From: Planctomycetia bacterium | GTDB lineage: Bacteria > Planctomycetota > Planctomycetia > Gemmatales > HRBIN36 | Reading direction: 5' to 3' | DNA length: 64,000 bases | Assembly (NCBI GenBank): GCA_016795155.1 | Contig: JAEUIE010000053.1 | Location: 124,001-188,000 of the forward strand | Shown: piece by piece, positions 6,739-16,261 of the stretch | Layout of the letters: each line of letters opens with the position of its first letter | Numbering within the stretch: position 1 is the stretch's first letter | The notes under the pieces: model-generated | Database searches by the model: none | The model's input: only the letters and a program-made list of their open reading frames with translations | What the model was told of the DNA's origin: nothing | Program-made: the position numbers and the translations under genes

Positions 6739-9488
6739 CGAAACTTAAAACCCTGGTATTACTCACCAGTTATCAACCTGCCAGCAAGTACCGCCAGTCA
6801 CCGGGGCAGGAGGAAATCGATGCGTTCTGGCACGGATATTTTCTGCTTTGGCATCCATCCCTGATTCTTCAATCTGCAGGGTTGCCCCGCTTAGCGACTT
6901 ACCATGATTTTGAACAGCCTGTTTCGGATCATGTCTTTGTTATTCCACAAACACCTCATCGTTATCACTCTGCTGAATGGGTCGAAGATCAGCAAAAAGC
7001 TGGTTCGGTATTTATTGATGCATTGCCTGAATGGGAACAGACTCTGCAGCCATGGATCAAGGCAAATACAGGAAAACCAGGTATTGAAACAGATTGGATA
7101 CCTTTTGCCAGCCTTGGCATGGGCTATCTGATACTGCAGGCTTATTGCGATGCCCAGGATCATGTCAATCCATTGGATGTTGAGGCATTTTATAGCCAGG
7201 TGAGGGAGGCAGCTCTGGCTGTTGAAAAAGATAAGCAACAGCATCATCTGGAACAGGCTGCCCATTTGCTGCAGGAATCACGCGAAGTAGTCAATCCTTC
7301 GCAACTCTATCAAGCGATTTCCCTTTTTCTGCATCGTGAGCCTGAAAGCACCAGTCTCGAACACTGGCTCAAGAGCGATATTGCTTTCACGATGGTGACT
7401 AATTCGGAATGGCTGCAAAAGTGGGCACATCATCATTGCGAGCAGGCAGGTCTGCTGAAGGAAAAACTCACTAACGGGCAGATAGATTGGTGGGGCAACG
7501 TCGCGGTTGAGCAACCCGATGCACTTTTGCCCTGGTCTGCGGTCATGGCTAATCTGCAGGCAGGCTTGTGTGATTGCAAGAAATGGACCAATCAACGTTT
7601 GGAATCGCATGGCCGGGCTGATTTCGCTGCCTCCCCGGCTATGCCGGCAATGTTGCAGTCGTTTGGTTTGAAGAGAAGCCTCGGTTTCAGTTACGACCAG
7701 GCGGTTTGGCCTATGGCTTCGCAAAGTCTGGTTGGATGGCGTGGACCAGACAGCACGTTGCTTGAAAGTTGTACGCGAAAGCCAGAACCGCTCGATTCAT
7801 CACTCACTGCCTTTCATCTTGGCTATCTTTTCCATGAATGCACTACTTCCGAATATGTAGGGTGGATTCACCTTGGGGGGCTATTCACAACGGATACGAT
7901 TCCCCTCTGGTTGCAATGCTGGAGCACCTTGCACAAATTAGCGCCGGTTTTTGGCCAGTTCAGTCATCTCGAAAATACCATTCGTGACATTCCGGCGACA
8001 GAACAGTTCACACCTCCCGCAGCAGACGATTTCCAATCGGATTATCTGCTGGAACGAACTGGGCAAACAGAAAATTCGCATAAGCAAACAAACCCAATCA
8101 GTGTATTTAGTAAAGCTACAGTGCGTTGGCGGCATTGGGAAGTGGTTCAGACACTGATCGGTTTATCTGCGTCCATTTCAACAAAACAAAATGATGATGT
8201 GCCTGAACGTGATTCGGTATCTACGCAAAAATTGCTTACTAACTCAACGGATCAGGACGAGTCACTCAACCATGCCTTAAGGACGGCATCCGAAAAAATA
8301 GCGAAAAAGGTTGAGGGTAATTCGAACTCAACTGGTTATCTAGTCATTAATCCATGTAGCTTCATCCGAAATGTTACAGTCCATTTGCCTGAAGCAACCA
8401 CCTTATTGCCTGCTCCGGCACTTGCGTCACAGAAAGCTGCTAAAGGAATTGATGCAGTGATTGAGGTGCCTGCTATGGGTATTGCCTGGGTGCCTAGAGC
8501 TGTTGCAAAAGGAGAGTTGGTTCGATTGCCCAAGAACACTGTTGTGCAAGGCACTACACTAAGAAATACTCACATCATTGTGGAAGTAGATCCAGCTACT
8601 GGTGGCCTGCGATCCTTATTGGATGCAGCACGAAACATCCCTCGTTTGGGACAGCAGTTGGTCTATGCTCCGGGTTCCCAGATGGTTTGTGATAGTGTAC
8701 GGGAAGTAAGAAATGGCCTGGCAGTTGGAGAAATTCGATGCACTGGCAAACTGGTGGACGCTCATCACAATACTCTGGCTGAATTTCAACAAAGCTATCG
8801 ACTTGCAGCCGGGCAGCGTTTTGTTGAACTTGATATACAGTTGACGCCAACCACTGAATTAGTGGGTTACCCCTGGCATGCTTATTTTGCAAGCAGATGG
8901 GCCTGGCGTGATCCTGCAGCTCGATTGTATAAGAGCGTTCATCACACGAAGCTGTTCAGCCAACAGACTCGCCCGGAAACTCCTGGATTCATCGAACTGG
9001 AGACCCAGCAGGGGAGAACGGCAATTTTCTCTGGCGGCCTTCCGTTTTGGCAACGACACAGTTCACGCATGCTTGATACCTTATTGGTAGTGGAGGGTGA
9101 AACGGAAACGCAATTCCGCTTTGCTTTGTCTGTCGATGATGATTTGCCTCATAGAACTGCGCAGGATTGGTTGACGCCAGCAATCGTGGTTCCCAACCAG
9201 AAGCAACCTGCTTCAAGTACAACGGGTTGGCTGTTTCATCTCGATGCTCCGAGCGTTTTGATTCTGGATATCAGTAGAGAGCCTTTCAAAGAAAAGAGTA
9301 TCCTAGTGCGACTGGTAGAGTCATTTGGATATGCAACCGATGCTGTTTTGCTTTGTCCCAGCCCGCCCAAATCGGCAGCGGTTGTGAACAGTTGGGGAGA
9401 TGTGATGCACACTATAACGCCACAGCAGGACAGTGTCCCACTAAGATTGGGCTGTTATGAGTTTCAGCAAGTGCGTCTCGATTTTTAG
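6735..9488 (+). CDS. Large GH38 alpha-mannosidase-like protein
   Basis: A 917-residue protein with no signal peptide, so probably cytoplasmic. The central part (about residues 290-345, GRADFAASPAMPAMLQSFG onward) and the C-terminal beta-rich region (about 530-900, including YLVINPCSF and a long segment on either side of VDPATGGLRSLLD) resemble the glycosidase and beta-sandwich layout of GH38 alpha-mannosidases. I cannot identify the catalytic aspartate with certainty, so activity is unproven. A low-complexity linker lies at ~420-520. Its start overlaps the stop of the decarboxylase by 4 nt, indicating translational coupling, and uvrC follows after 25 bases. Fold assignment is moderate; substrate unknown. 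Confidence 0.6.
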   Translation: MTKLKTLVLLTSYQPASKYRQSPGQEEIDAFWHGYFLLWHPSLILQSAGLPRLATYHDFEQPVSDHVFVIPQTPHRYHSAEWVEDQQKAGSVFIDALPEWEQTLQPWIKANTGKPGIETDWIPFASLGMGYLILQAYCDAQDHVNPLDVEAFYSQVREAALAVEKDKQQHHLEQAAHLLQESREVVNPSQLYQAISLFLHREPESTSLEHWLKSDIAFTMVTNSEWLQKWAHHHCEQAGLLKEKLTNGQIDWWGNVAVEQPDALLPWSAVMANLQAGLCDCKKWTNQRLESHGRADFAASPAMPAMLQSFGLKRSLGFSYDQAVWPMASQSLVGWRGPDSTLLESCTRKPEPLDSSLTAFHLGYLFHECTTSEYVGWIHLGGLFTTDTIPLWLQCWSTLHKLAPVFGQFSHLENTIRDIPATEQFTPPAADDFQSDYLLERTGQTENSHKQTNPISVFSKATVRWRHWEVVQTLIGLSASISTKQNDDVPERDSVSTQKLLTNSTDQDESLNHALRTASEKIAKKVEGNSNSTGYLVINPCSFIRNVTVHLPEATTLLPAPALASQKAAKGIDAVIEVPAMGIAWVPRAVAKGELVRLPKNTVVQGTTLRNTHIIVEVDPATGGLRSLLDAARNIPRLGQQLVYAPGSQMVCDSVREVRNGLAVGEIRCTGKLVDAHHNTLAEFQQSYRLAAGQRFVELDIQLTPTTELVGYPWHAYFASRWAWRDPAARLYKSVHHTKLFSQQTRPETPGFIELETQQGRTAIFSGGLPFWQRHSSRMLDTLLVVEGETETQFRFALSVDDDLPHRTAQDWLTPAIVVPNQKQPASSTTGWLFHLDAPSVLILDISREPFKEKSILVRLVESFGYATDAVLLCPSPPKSAAVVNSWGDVMHTITPQQDSVPLRLGCYEFQQVRLDF

Positions 9489-9513
9489 TCTGTTCAATCG
9501 GTAATATGATGGT

Positions 9514-10863
9514 ATGGACAATGAATTGGAATCAAAGCAGCCCCTGACTCCCTCTGAAAAGGTGAGAACCTTTCCCACGCAACCTGGCGTTTACCTGATG
9601 AAAGACGCTCAGGCCAGGGTTATTTATGTTGGTAAAGCAAAGAACCTTCGCAATCGTGCTGGTTCCTATTTTCATAAGCAAGCTCAATTCGATAGCCGTA
9701 TCGCTGGGCTGATTTCGGAAATTGCCGACATCGATTTTATTTGTGTGGATTCTGAAGTCGATGCACTATTACTGGAAGCTCGGCTAATCAAGGATATTCG
9801 CCCGCGGTTTAACAGTGATCTGAAAGACGACAAAACTTATCCTTATCTGCAGATTCGTGTACGTGAAGATTTTCCACGGGTTGAGTTTACTCGCAAGCCC
9901 AGGCGGGGTGCGAAGCTGTATGGGCCATTTACTAGTGCGCGCAGTCTTCGTGCAGCCATCCAGGTTCTGCAGCGCATATTTCAGTTTCGAACCTGTAAGC
10001 TGGATATCAACGAAGGCGATGAGCAATGGCGCTGGTTTCGGCCATGCTTGCTTTACAACATCAGGCAATGTAACGCACCCTGCAATATGCGCGTCAGCAA
10101 GGAGCAGTATCGCGAGCAGATTCGCAGGTTGCAGATGGTGCTCGATGGTAAGAAGGATGGCTTAATCCAGGAGTTGCAGGAAACAATGAAGCGGGCTGCT
10201 GTTGAACTCGATTTTGAGAGAGCCGGGAAACTGCGTGATCAGATACAGGCGCTGGGCAATCTCAAGTTACGTGGTGAAGTAGATAAAGATGTTCAGCCTG
10301 AAGTTTTTGTCCTCGATCCCAAACGTGGTGTAAGAGGATTGCAGAAGATTCTCAAGCTCGAGGCATTGCCACGGGTCATTGAAGGCATTGATATTGCTCA
10401 TTTCCAAGGTTCAGAAACGGTTGCATCGTTGGTGCAGTTTGTGGATGGCGTGCCATTCAAGCCAGGATATCGACGGTTTCGTATTCAAAGTGTTAATGGT
10501 GTGGATGACTTTGCGTCCATCCGCGAAGTCGTGACTCGCCGGTATCGACGATTGCAGACCGATGAAGAACTTTTCCCTGATGTGATCATGATAGACGGTG
10601 GAAAGGGGCAATTGCATGCGGCTCATGACGCCCTCCGTCATCTCCGTATTACCCAGCCTTGTTTGATTTCGCTTGCTAAACGTGAAGAAGAAATCTATCA
10701 ATTGGGACAATCAGAATCACTGAAACTGAGCAGGAATGCAGCAGCATTGCGTTTATTGCAGTATATTCGGGATGAAGCCCACCGCTTTGCCCAGCAATAT
10801 CACAAGCTGCTCCGGCACAAAAAGCTGTCAGATGGATATGATGAAATAGTTGAACAATCATGA
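9514..10863 (+). CDS. uvrC: UvrC-like excinuclease subunit, short form without HhH domain
   Basis: UvrC makes both incisions in nucleotide-excision repair. This 449-residue version has the N-terminal GIY-YIG nuclease (GVYLMKDAQARVIYVGKAKN; Glu in LLLEARLIK), a four-cysteine-like region (FRPCLLYNIRQCNAPC), the UVR helices (DFERAGKLRDQIQAL) and the RNase H-like nuclease with D293 (IDIAHFQG), D361 (MIDGGKGQL), D420 and H423 (RDEAHRFA). It ends 26 residues later, so the C-terminal tandem helix-hairpin-helix DNA-binding domain is absent, and the stretch between UVR and RNase H-like parts is also shortened; typical UvrC is ~600 residues. The frame is uninterrupted. Its stop overlaps the next start (ATGA). 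Confidence 0.88.
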   Translation: MDNELESKQPLTPSEKVRTFPTQPGVYLMKDAQARVIYVGKAKNLRNRAGSYFHKQAQFDSRIAGLISEIADIDFICVDSEVDALLLEARLIKDIRPRFNSDLKDDKTYPYLQIRVREDFPRVEFTRKPRRGAKLYGPFTSARSLRAAIQVLQRIFQFRTCKLDINEGDEQWRWFRPCLLYNIRQCNAPCNMRVSKEQYREQIRRLQMVLDGKKDGLIQELQETMKRAAVELDFERAGKLRDQIQALGNLKLRGEVDKDVQPEVFVLDPKRGVRGLQKILKLEALPRVIEGIDIAHFQGSETVASLVQFVDGVPFKPGYRRFRIQSVNGVDDFASIREVVTRRYRRLQTDEELFPDVIMIDGGKGQLHAAHDALRHLRITQPCLISLAKREEEIYQLGQSESLKLSRNAAALRLLQYIRDEAHRFAQQYHKLLRHKKLSDGYDEIVEQS

Positions 10864-11489
10864 ATGGTGTTTTCATGCCTGGGATACTCATTAGCTTGTT
10901 AACTTTGATGACTCCTGTTCAGGAGAACAGTGAGTGGGTCAGCCTGTTTAATGGCAAGAATTATTCAGGTTTGACGTTTTACATCTCAGCAGGTCCGGAA
11001 CGAACTTTTGATGTGAAAGATGGTTGTCTCTGGATCAAGGCGCCACTTGCTGGATACACCTATACTCGGAAAAAGTATTCCAATTTTGAGTTGGAGTACG
11101 AGTGGAAATATGAACGACCTGAAGATTTGACAGACGATTCCAAATTCGCAGGCAACACGGGAGTGTTACTTCATATCTCTAGGATCATGAAAAACTGGCC
11201 CAAGGCTGTTGAAATCGAAGGAAAGTATCTTGAGGAAGGCAAACTGTTATTTCACAGCAAGGCACAAGGCACATTTACCGATCATGAAGTAGCCCGCAAA
11301 GCCGCTGTTAAACCTGTCGGGCAATGGAATCAGATGCAGGTGCTCTCCAAGGATGGAAATATCCTGGTTAGGTTCAACGGCAAGCTTGTTGCAGAAGGCA
11401 CCACCGATCTGAAAGAGGGCAATATTGGCTTTCAGGCACAAGGCTCCGATGTCTTTTATCGCAACATTCGCATTCGTGAATTGAAATGA
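10860..11489 (+). CDS. DUF1080 secreted beta-jelly-roll protein
   Basis: A 209-residue protein with an N-terminal hydrophobic segment (about residues 4-18) that looks like a signal peptide, then a single DUF1080 (3-keto-disaccharide hydrolase-like, concanavalin-type) domain: it opens with WVSLFNGKNYSGLTFY and ends YRNIRIRELK, both typical of the family. Members are abundant in planctomycetes and probably act on sugars outside the cytoplasm. The start overlaps the uvrC stop by four bases, so it is co-translated with a DNA-repair gene, which is unlikely to reflect shared function. Substrate not inferable. Confidence 0.85.
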   Translation: MNGVFMPGILISLLTLMTPVQENSEWVSLFNGKNYSGLTFYISAGPERTFDVKDGCLWIKAPLAGYTYTRKKYSNFELEYEWKYERPEDLTDDSKFAGNTGVLLHISRIMKNWPKAVEIEGKYLEEGKLLFHSKAQGTFTDHEVARKAAVKPVGQWNQMQVLSKDGNILVRFNGKLVAEGTTDLKEGNIGFQAQGSDVFYRNIRIRELK

Positions 11490-11525
11490 TCTCGTTTGCT
11501 GACAAAGAGCCTGTAAAACAAAAGT

Positions 11526-12287
11526 ATGTCTACGACAACAGAATCACCACCTCCGTCTGCAACGGCACTGGACAAAAGTAATGTCCGAATTCGCAAGATG
11601 TTTGGCTCTATCGCGCCATACTACGATCTGCTCAATCATCTCTTAAGCTTGAACATTGATAAAAGCTGGCGCGCTAAGACGGTCAAGCTGGTGGCCCCTG
11701 TTGCAGATCATGGGCCGATTCTTGACGTTTGCACAGGATCGGGAGACTTGGCCCTCGGATATCAGAAAGTTGCTCAAGGTAAAATCGATGTTGTGGGTGC
11801 TGACTTTTGCGGTCCGCTTCTGGATAGAGCATGCAGAAAAGCTAAAGATCCCAATAAGAAATGGAACAAACCGGTTCGCTTTCTTCAGGCCGATGCCCAG
11901 CGATTGCCATTTCCCAGCAATCAATTCCAAATTGTCAGTGTAGCCTTTGGACTGCGAAATGTTGCCGATACGAACCGTGGCTTATCGGAAATGATTCGAG
12001 TCTGCAAGCCTGGTGGCCGTGTAGTTATCCTGGAATTCTCCAAACCTCGTGTCAAAGTGATTGACAAACTCTATCTGTGGTATTTTCGTTCTGTGCTGCC
12101 TCGTGTTGGACAATGGTTTTCAAAAAGTCCCGATGCAGCGTACAACTATCTACCTGCAAGTGTACTTTCATTTCCAGACTACGAAGAATTATGCCAGCGA
12201 ATGCAGTCGTTGGGACTGTGCGAGGTATCTTATCATCCATTGACCTTTGGTGTAGCGACTATCTACATTGGGAAAAAATCAGGCTAA
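11526..12287 (+). CDS. ubiE: UbiE/MenG quinone C-methyltransferase
   Basis: A 253-residue SAM-dependent methyltransferase of the UbiE/MenG type, which methylates demethylmenaquinone (or the equivalent ubiquinone precursor). Visible family marks are FGSIAPYYDLLNHLLSLNID near the N-terminus, the SAM motif ILDVCTGSGDLAL, the VSVAFGLRNVAD segment, and VVILEFSKP; the end (FGVATIYIGKK) is also characteristic. Planctomycetes generally use menaquinone, so MenG is the likely role. It lies 36 bases after the DUF1080 gene and 18 bases before corA. Confidence 0.92.
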   Translation: MSTTTESPPPSATALDKSNVRIRKMFGSIAPYYDLLNHLLSLNIDKSWRAKTVKLVAPVADHGPILDVCTGSGDLALGYQKVAQGKIDVVGADFCGPLLDRACRKAKDPNKKWNKPVRFLQADAQRLPFPSNQFQIVSVAFGLRNVADTNRGLSEMIRVCKPGGRVVILEFSKPRVKVIDKLYLWYFRSVLPRVGQWFSKSPDAAYNYLPASVLSFPDYEELCQRMQSLGLCEVSYHPLTFGVATIYIGKKSG

Positions 12288-12305
12288 CAAATCATCGGGT
12301 ACAGT

Positions 12306-13349
12306 ATGAAGCTTCAGATTCTTTGTCGTTCTGCTGGCAGCGCGCAGCCATCCATCATCACTGAAGCTGCATTGATAGAAGCACTGTCGAATAATGACAG
12401 CACACTCTGGATTGACATCGTGTTTGGTACAGAAGATGTTGCAGCAACTACAACGTTCCTGAATCGATACTTCACGTTTCACCCACTGGCTCTTGAAGAC
12501 GCGTTGCTGGAAACCCACTTGGCACGTGTGGATGATTGGCAGAAGTATCTTTACATCGCTTTCCACGTCATGATGTATCGAAATCATGCTGTACATCAGC
12601 AGGAATTGGACATCTTTCTTGGCGCCAACTACCTGGTCACCATACATTCGGAAGAAATCGAAACGTTACAAAAGTTGTGGGATCAGCTACAGAAAAATTC
12701 TGATCAAAGGCAGATGCAAACACCAGACAGGCTGCTCTATCATCTCTTTGACAAGCTAACCAACACGTCCATGCAGACCGCCGACTGTCTGGACGATGCT
12801 TTGGATGAGATCGAACAACAGATTTTCAGTCGTCCTCAGCGTGGACAGTTGGGTGAACTGTTTCGCTTGAGAAGAGTGGTTTTGCAGATGCGGCGTATGT
12901 TTGGCAATCAGCGAGAAGCCATGAATCGCCTGGCACGCGATATATTTGGTGTTATTCATCCTGAAAATCGTGTGTACTTTCGCGATATCTACGATCATCT
13001 CGTCCGTATGCATGAACTATCTGATGGTTTGCGCGACATGGCCAGCAGCGCCCTCGAAAGTCACATTTCCGTTACCAGCTATCGCATGAATGAGGTGATG
13101 AAGACACTTACGGTGGTAACGGTACTCTTTATGCCGTTAACATTTCTGACAGGCTACTTTGGGATGAATTTCTTTGGCGATCAGTTCAATATCGATAATC
13201 CCTGGTCGCATTATTTCTGGTTCATCGTCTGCATGCTGCTGATGGTAATAACCCCAATCGCCATGCTCTATTGGATGAAGCGTCGAGGCTGGTTGAATTC
13301 TTCGCTGCAGCCTGAGCGGCAAGATCTCCATTCAGATCACAAAACATAG
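12306..13349 (+). CDS. corA: CorA-type magnesium/cobalt transporter
   Basis: A 347-residue inner-membrane Mg2+ channel of the CorA family. The large N-terminal cytoplasmic domain is followed by two C-terminal transmembrane helices at about 266-290 and 302-322. The first ends in the diagnostic GMN pore motif (GYFGMNFF). The C-terminal tail is polar and slightly basic. It is in the plus-strand run between ubiE and serA; there is a 69-base gap before serA. Confidence 0.93.
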   Translation: MKLQILCRSAGSAQPSIITEAALIEALSNNDSTLWIDIVFGTEDVAATTTFLNRYFTFHPLALEDALLETHLARVDDWQKYLYIAFHVMMYRNHAVHQQELDIFLGANYLVTIHSEEIETLQKLWDQLQKNSDQRQMQTPDRLLYHLFDKLTNTSMQTADCLDDALDEIEQQIFSRPQRGQLGELFRLRRVVLQMRRMFGNQREAMNRLARDIFGVIHPENRVYFRDIYDHLVRMHELSDGLRDMASSALESHISVTSYRMNEVMKTLTVVTVLFMPLTFLTGYFGMNFFGDQFNIDNPWSHYFWFIVCMLLMVITPIAMLYWMKRRGWLNSSLQPERQDLHSDHKT

Positions 13350-13418
13350 TCAATTCGCCTGCCATTTTCTAACTTGTAAGTTTCAACTCGAATCATAACT
13401 TCACCTGAGGAGCATCGG

Positions 13419-15038
13419 ATGCCTCGTGTTCTTATTTGCGACAAGATGGAAGCAGATGGCTTAACCATTCTTCAAAATGCAGATATCGAAGTCGATAATC
13501 GTCCGGGAATGAAAGGGGATGAACTGAAGGCAGCATTACAGGCAGCCGATGGAGCCATCGTTCGCAGTGGTACCCGAATCACAGCAGATTTACTGGAAAC
13601 CCCCGGAAAGTTACGGGCGATTGTGCGTGCTGGTGTCGGAGTAGACAATATTGACATTGCCACGGCAACCCGCAAGGGCGTGATTGTGATGAACACGCCT
13701 GGTGGCAATACCATCAGCACCTGTGAGCAAACCTGGGCGTTGATCTTTGCTTTGATGAGGCACACTGCACCAGCTGATCTTGTCATGCATCAGGGCGGGT
13801 GGGATCGTAGCAAATTCGTTGGCACCCAACTGGCCGGAAAGACACTAGGTGTTATTGGCTTGGGGCGCATTGGCCGTGAAGTTGCTAAACGAGCACTGGT
13901 CATGGAAATGAAAGTGGTAGGGTATGATCCTGTACTTACTGCTGACCGGATCCAGGCAATGGGGTTTGAAGCAGCGTCGGATGTGCAGACAGTCTTAAAG
14001 CAGGCGGACCTGGTAACTATTCATGTGCCACTCACTGAAGAAACCAAAGACCTCATTGGGGCTGCAGAACTGGCTTTGATGAAAAAGGGCAGCCGGATCA
14101 TTAACTGTGCTCGCGGTGGTATCATCAATGAACATGCCCTGGCTGATGCATTGAAGTCGGGTCACCTGGCTGGTGCCGGGCTTGATGTCTTTGTAGAAGA
14201 GCCGCCACCAGCAGATCATCCGCTTCGTTCACTATCTAATGTGGTGCTGACGCCTCACTTGGGGGCATCTACCAGTGAAGCACAGAAATCAGTGGCGCTC
14301 GAAGCTGCTCATCTTCTGGTTGATTATCTCACCAAAGGCCAGGTGAATTCTGCAGTTAACCTGCCCGCTGTAGATCGCGCGACATTGCAACAGCTACGTC
14401 CATACCTTGATGCAGCCCGCCGCATGGGACTTCTTCTTGCCCAAATTCAGGAAGGATCGATCAAGAAAGTATCACTCACGTTCCGCGGTGAATTGACAGG
14501 TTCAGCCATGTCCTGGCTGTCGGCTGCACTGGCGACCGGGCTGATGGAAACGCATCTTAGCGAAATGTTGACACCTGTTAATGCAGTGTTGGTAGCTCGC
14601 GAGCGAGGCATTGATATTATCGAAGAGCATAATCCTGGCAGGGGCGACTTCAATACACTCATCACGGCCAGCATGGTTACTGATAAAGTGACTCATCAAG
14701 TTTCAGCCACGTTATTTGGCAACGATTATTTACGTCTGGTTCAGATCGATGGCTTCAATCTGGAAAGTTATCTTGATGGCAACCTGTTGCTCTTCACTCA
14801 CCGTGATTTGCCCGGCCTCATCGGCTACATTGGAACTGTCTTTGGGCATCATGGTGTCAACATTGCCCAAATGGTAGTAGGCAGAAAAGAGAAGGGGGGC
14901 GAAGCAGTGGCAGTCCTCAATCTCGACAATCTACCAACAGAGGCAGCATTGAATGAGGTCCGAAACCATCAGCACATTCGTACGATGCACCTGGTGAAGC
15001 TGCCACCTGCGGGTGAAGTCCCAGCCTGGTTAGCTTGA
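13419..15038 (+). CDS. serA: D-3-phosphoglycerate dehydrogenase with ACT domain
   Basis: A 539-residue long-form SerA, first enzyme of serine synthesis (3-phosphoglycerate to 3-phosphohydroxypyruvate). The NAD fold shows LGVIGLGRIGREVAKRA; the catalytic Arg is in NCARGGIINE, Glu in DVFVEEPP and His in LTPHLGAST. An allosteric substrate-binding region and a C-terminal ACT domain (about 455-530, FTHRDLPGLIGYIGTVFG) follow, suggesting serine feedback control. A ribosome-binding GAGG lies about 9 bases before ATG 13419. The 3' end overlaps the convergent DUF1501 gene by nine bases. Confidence 0.95.
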   Translation: MPRVLICDKMEADGLTILQNADIEVDNRPGMKGDELKAALQAADGAIVRSGTRITADLLETPGKLRAIVRAGVGVDNIDIATATRKGVIVMNTPGGNTISTCEQTWALIFALMRHTAPADLVMHQGGWDRSKFVGTQLAGKTLGVIGLGRIGREVAKRALVMEMKVVGYDPVLTADRIQAMGFEAASDVQTVLKQADLVTIHVPLTEETKDLIGAAELALMKKGSRIINCARGGIINEHALADALKSGHLAGAGLDVFVEEPPPADHPLRSLSNVVLTPHLGASTSEAQKSVALEAAHLLVDYLTKGQVNSAVNLPAVDRATLQQLRPYLDAARRMGLLLAQIQEGSIKKVSLTFRGELTGSAMSWLSAALATGLMETHLSEMLTPVNAVLVARERGIDIIEEHNPGRGDFNTLITASMVTDKVTHQVSATLFGNDYLRLVQIDGFNLESYLDGNLLLFTHRDLPGLIGYIGTVFGHHGVNIAQMVVGRKEKGGEAVAVLNLDNLPTEAALNEVRNHQHIRTMHLVKLPPAGEVPAWLA

Positions 15039-16115
15039 GCTTGGGCTGCTGAACAATTCCGTAATCGGTTCGCCATATGGCAGTGCTGTAGTGGTACGCA
15101 AGCCTGCAGCATAGCGAACGGTATTGGCAATGGCACTCGCATGAATCGGTCGGCTGGCTGGTTCCATGCCCAATCGGTCTGAACTGCCAATGACCTGTCC
15201 GCCTCGAACTCCACCACCGGCAAAGAGAGCCGACCAAACACCAGTCCAGTGGTCACGTCCGCCACGTAAGTTGATTTTGGGCGAGCGACCAAATTCACCG
15301 CAGGCCACTACTAAAGTGGAAGACAACAATCCCCGTTGTTCCAAGTTAGCGATCAACGTCGTGAATGTGGCATCAAACATGGGTGCTACCGTGTTCTTAT
15401 AATCCTGTAGCGTGGTGTTCAGTGAAGCACCATCAGCATGGCAATCCCATGAAAGTGAATCGTAAACCGTGTTGAACATATTAATGACAACATGCTGATG
15501 CCCCTGTTCAATGGCCTGCCTGGCGAGCAGGCAGGATTGACCAAAAGCATGTTGACCAAAGGCTTCTTGCATCTTGTTGGTTTCTTTTCCGAGCCTTATA
15601 GCAGTGTTTGGCGCTATGGATCGAAATCCATCTTGACCCCGACTCAACTCAACCCCTGTATTTTCGATTTGACACGGAATGAGCAGGCTTTCCTGTTTTG
15701 CAGGCAGTTCCTTTACTACATGCGGGTACTGGCCTAGCTTCCCCTGTTGAACCAACTGCAGGCCAGTTTCGTGAATCGGTGGTTCCTGATGAAAAACCGA
15801 ACGCACCACTGCAAGCCGGTGTGCCTGTTGTGCTAAACGTGGGAAGAGTTCGGTGAACTGCATGCCTGGAATACTGGTACGAATTGCCTTAAATGGGCCA
15901 CGATATTCCAGCGGGGCATTGGGCTTTGGGTCCCAAGTATCAATATGGCTTGGTCCACCAACCAGGTTGATGAAGATACAGCGAAACGCATCTCGTGTGA
16001 CGGGAGATTCTGAGGATCCAAGACAGGTAGACGTTATCAGTCCGGCTGCACCTAAGTGTAAAACGTCTCGTCGTGTGAGCTTGGGTATAGAAATCGGCGT
16101 TGCATTGCTGTTCAT
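15030..16115 (-). CDS. DUF1501 family exported protein
   Basis: A 361-residue DUF1501 protein, an alkaline-phosphatase/sulfatase-like fold of unknown activity that is greatly expanded in planctomycetes. The N-terminus has a Tat-like signal (TRRDVLHLGAAGL). Family marks include FINLVGGPSHIDTWDPKPNA and VACGEFGRSP with the GGRDHW segment near the end. The frame extends to 16160, but ATG 16115 has a GAGAG-type ribosome site and leaves a normal signal peptide. It is shorter than the other two copies in this window (about 480). No DUF1549/1553 partner is adjacent. Confidence 0.88.
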   Translation of the reverse strand: MNSNATPISIPKLTRRDVLHLGAAGLITSTCLGSSESPVTRDAFRCIFINLVGGPSHIDTWDPKPNAPLEYRGPFKAIRTSIPGMQFTELFPRLAQQAHRLAVVRSVFHQEPPIHETGLQLVQQGKLGQYPHVVKELPAKQESLLIPCQIENTGVELSRGQDGFRSIAPNTAIRLGKETNKMQEAFGQHAFGQSCLLARQAIEQGHQHVVINMFNTVYDSLSWDCHADGASLNTTLQDYKNTVAPMFDATFTTLIANLEQRGLLSSTLVVACGEFGRSPKINLRGGRDHWTGVWSALFAGGGVRGGQVIGSSDRLGMEPASRPIHASAIANTVRYAAGLRTTTALPYGEPITELFSSPSSS

Positions 16116-16208
16116 AAAACTCTCACCACAGTGGGGATGACACTGAGAGAATAGTATCAAAGTTTGCGTTCAGGTGCCAGCAACAACCATGATGAACTCA
16201 AACAAAAA

Positions 16209-16237
16209 CACGAGTTGATACACTTGTTCAACTCGTG
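16209..16237 (-). terminator. Intrinsic terminator of lexA
   Basis: A perfect 10-bp stem (CACGAGTTGA / TCAACTCGTG) with a 9-nt loop lies just past the lexA stop. On the minus strand it is followed by a run of five T (TGTTTTTG), the form of a rho-independent terminator for lexA transcripts. Confidence 0.7.
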
Positions 16238-16261
16238 CTCTCGAAGGTAAATCAGATTGCA

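Noticed and set aside
9514-10863. Frameshift or truncation artefact in uvrC
   Set aside because: The frame is intact through all nuclease motifs and its stop is coupled to the next start by ATGA, so truncation by error is unlikely; kept as a genuine short form.
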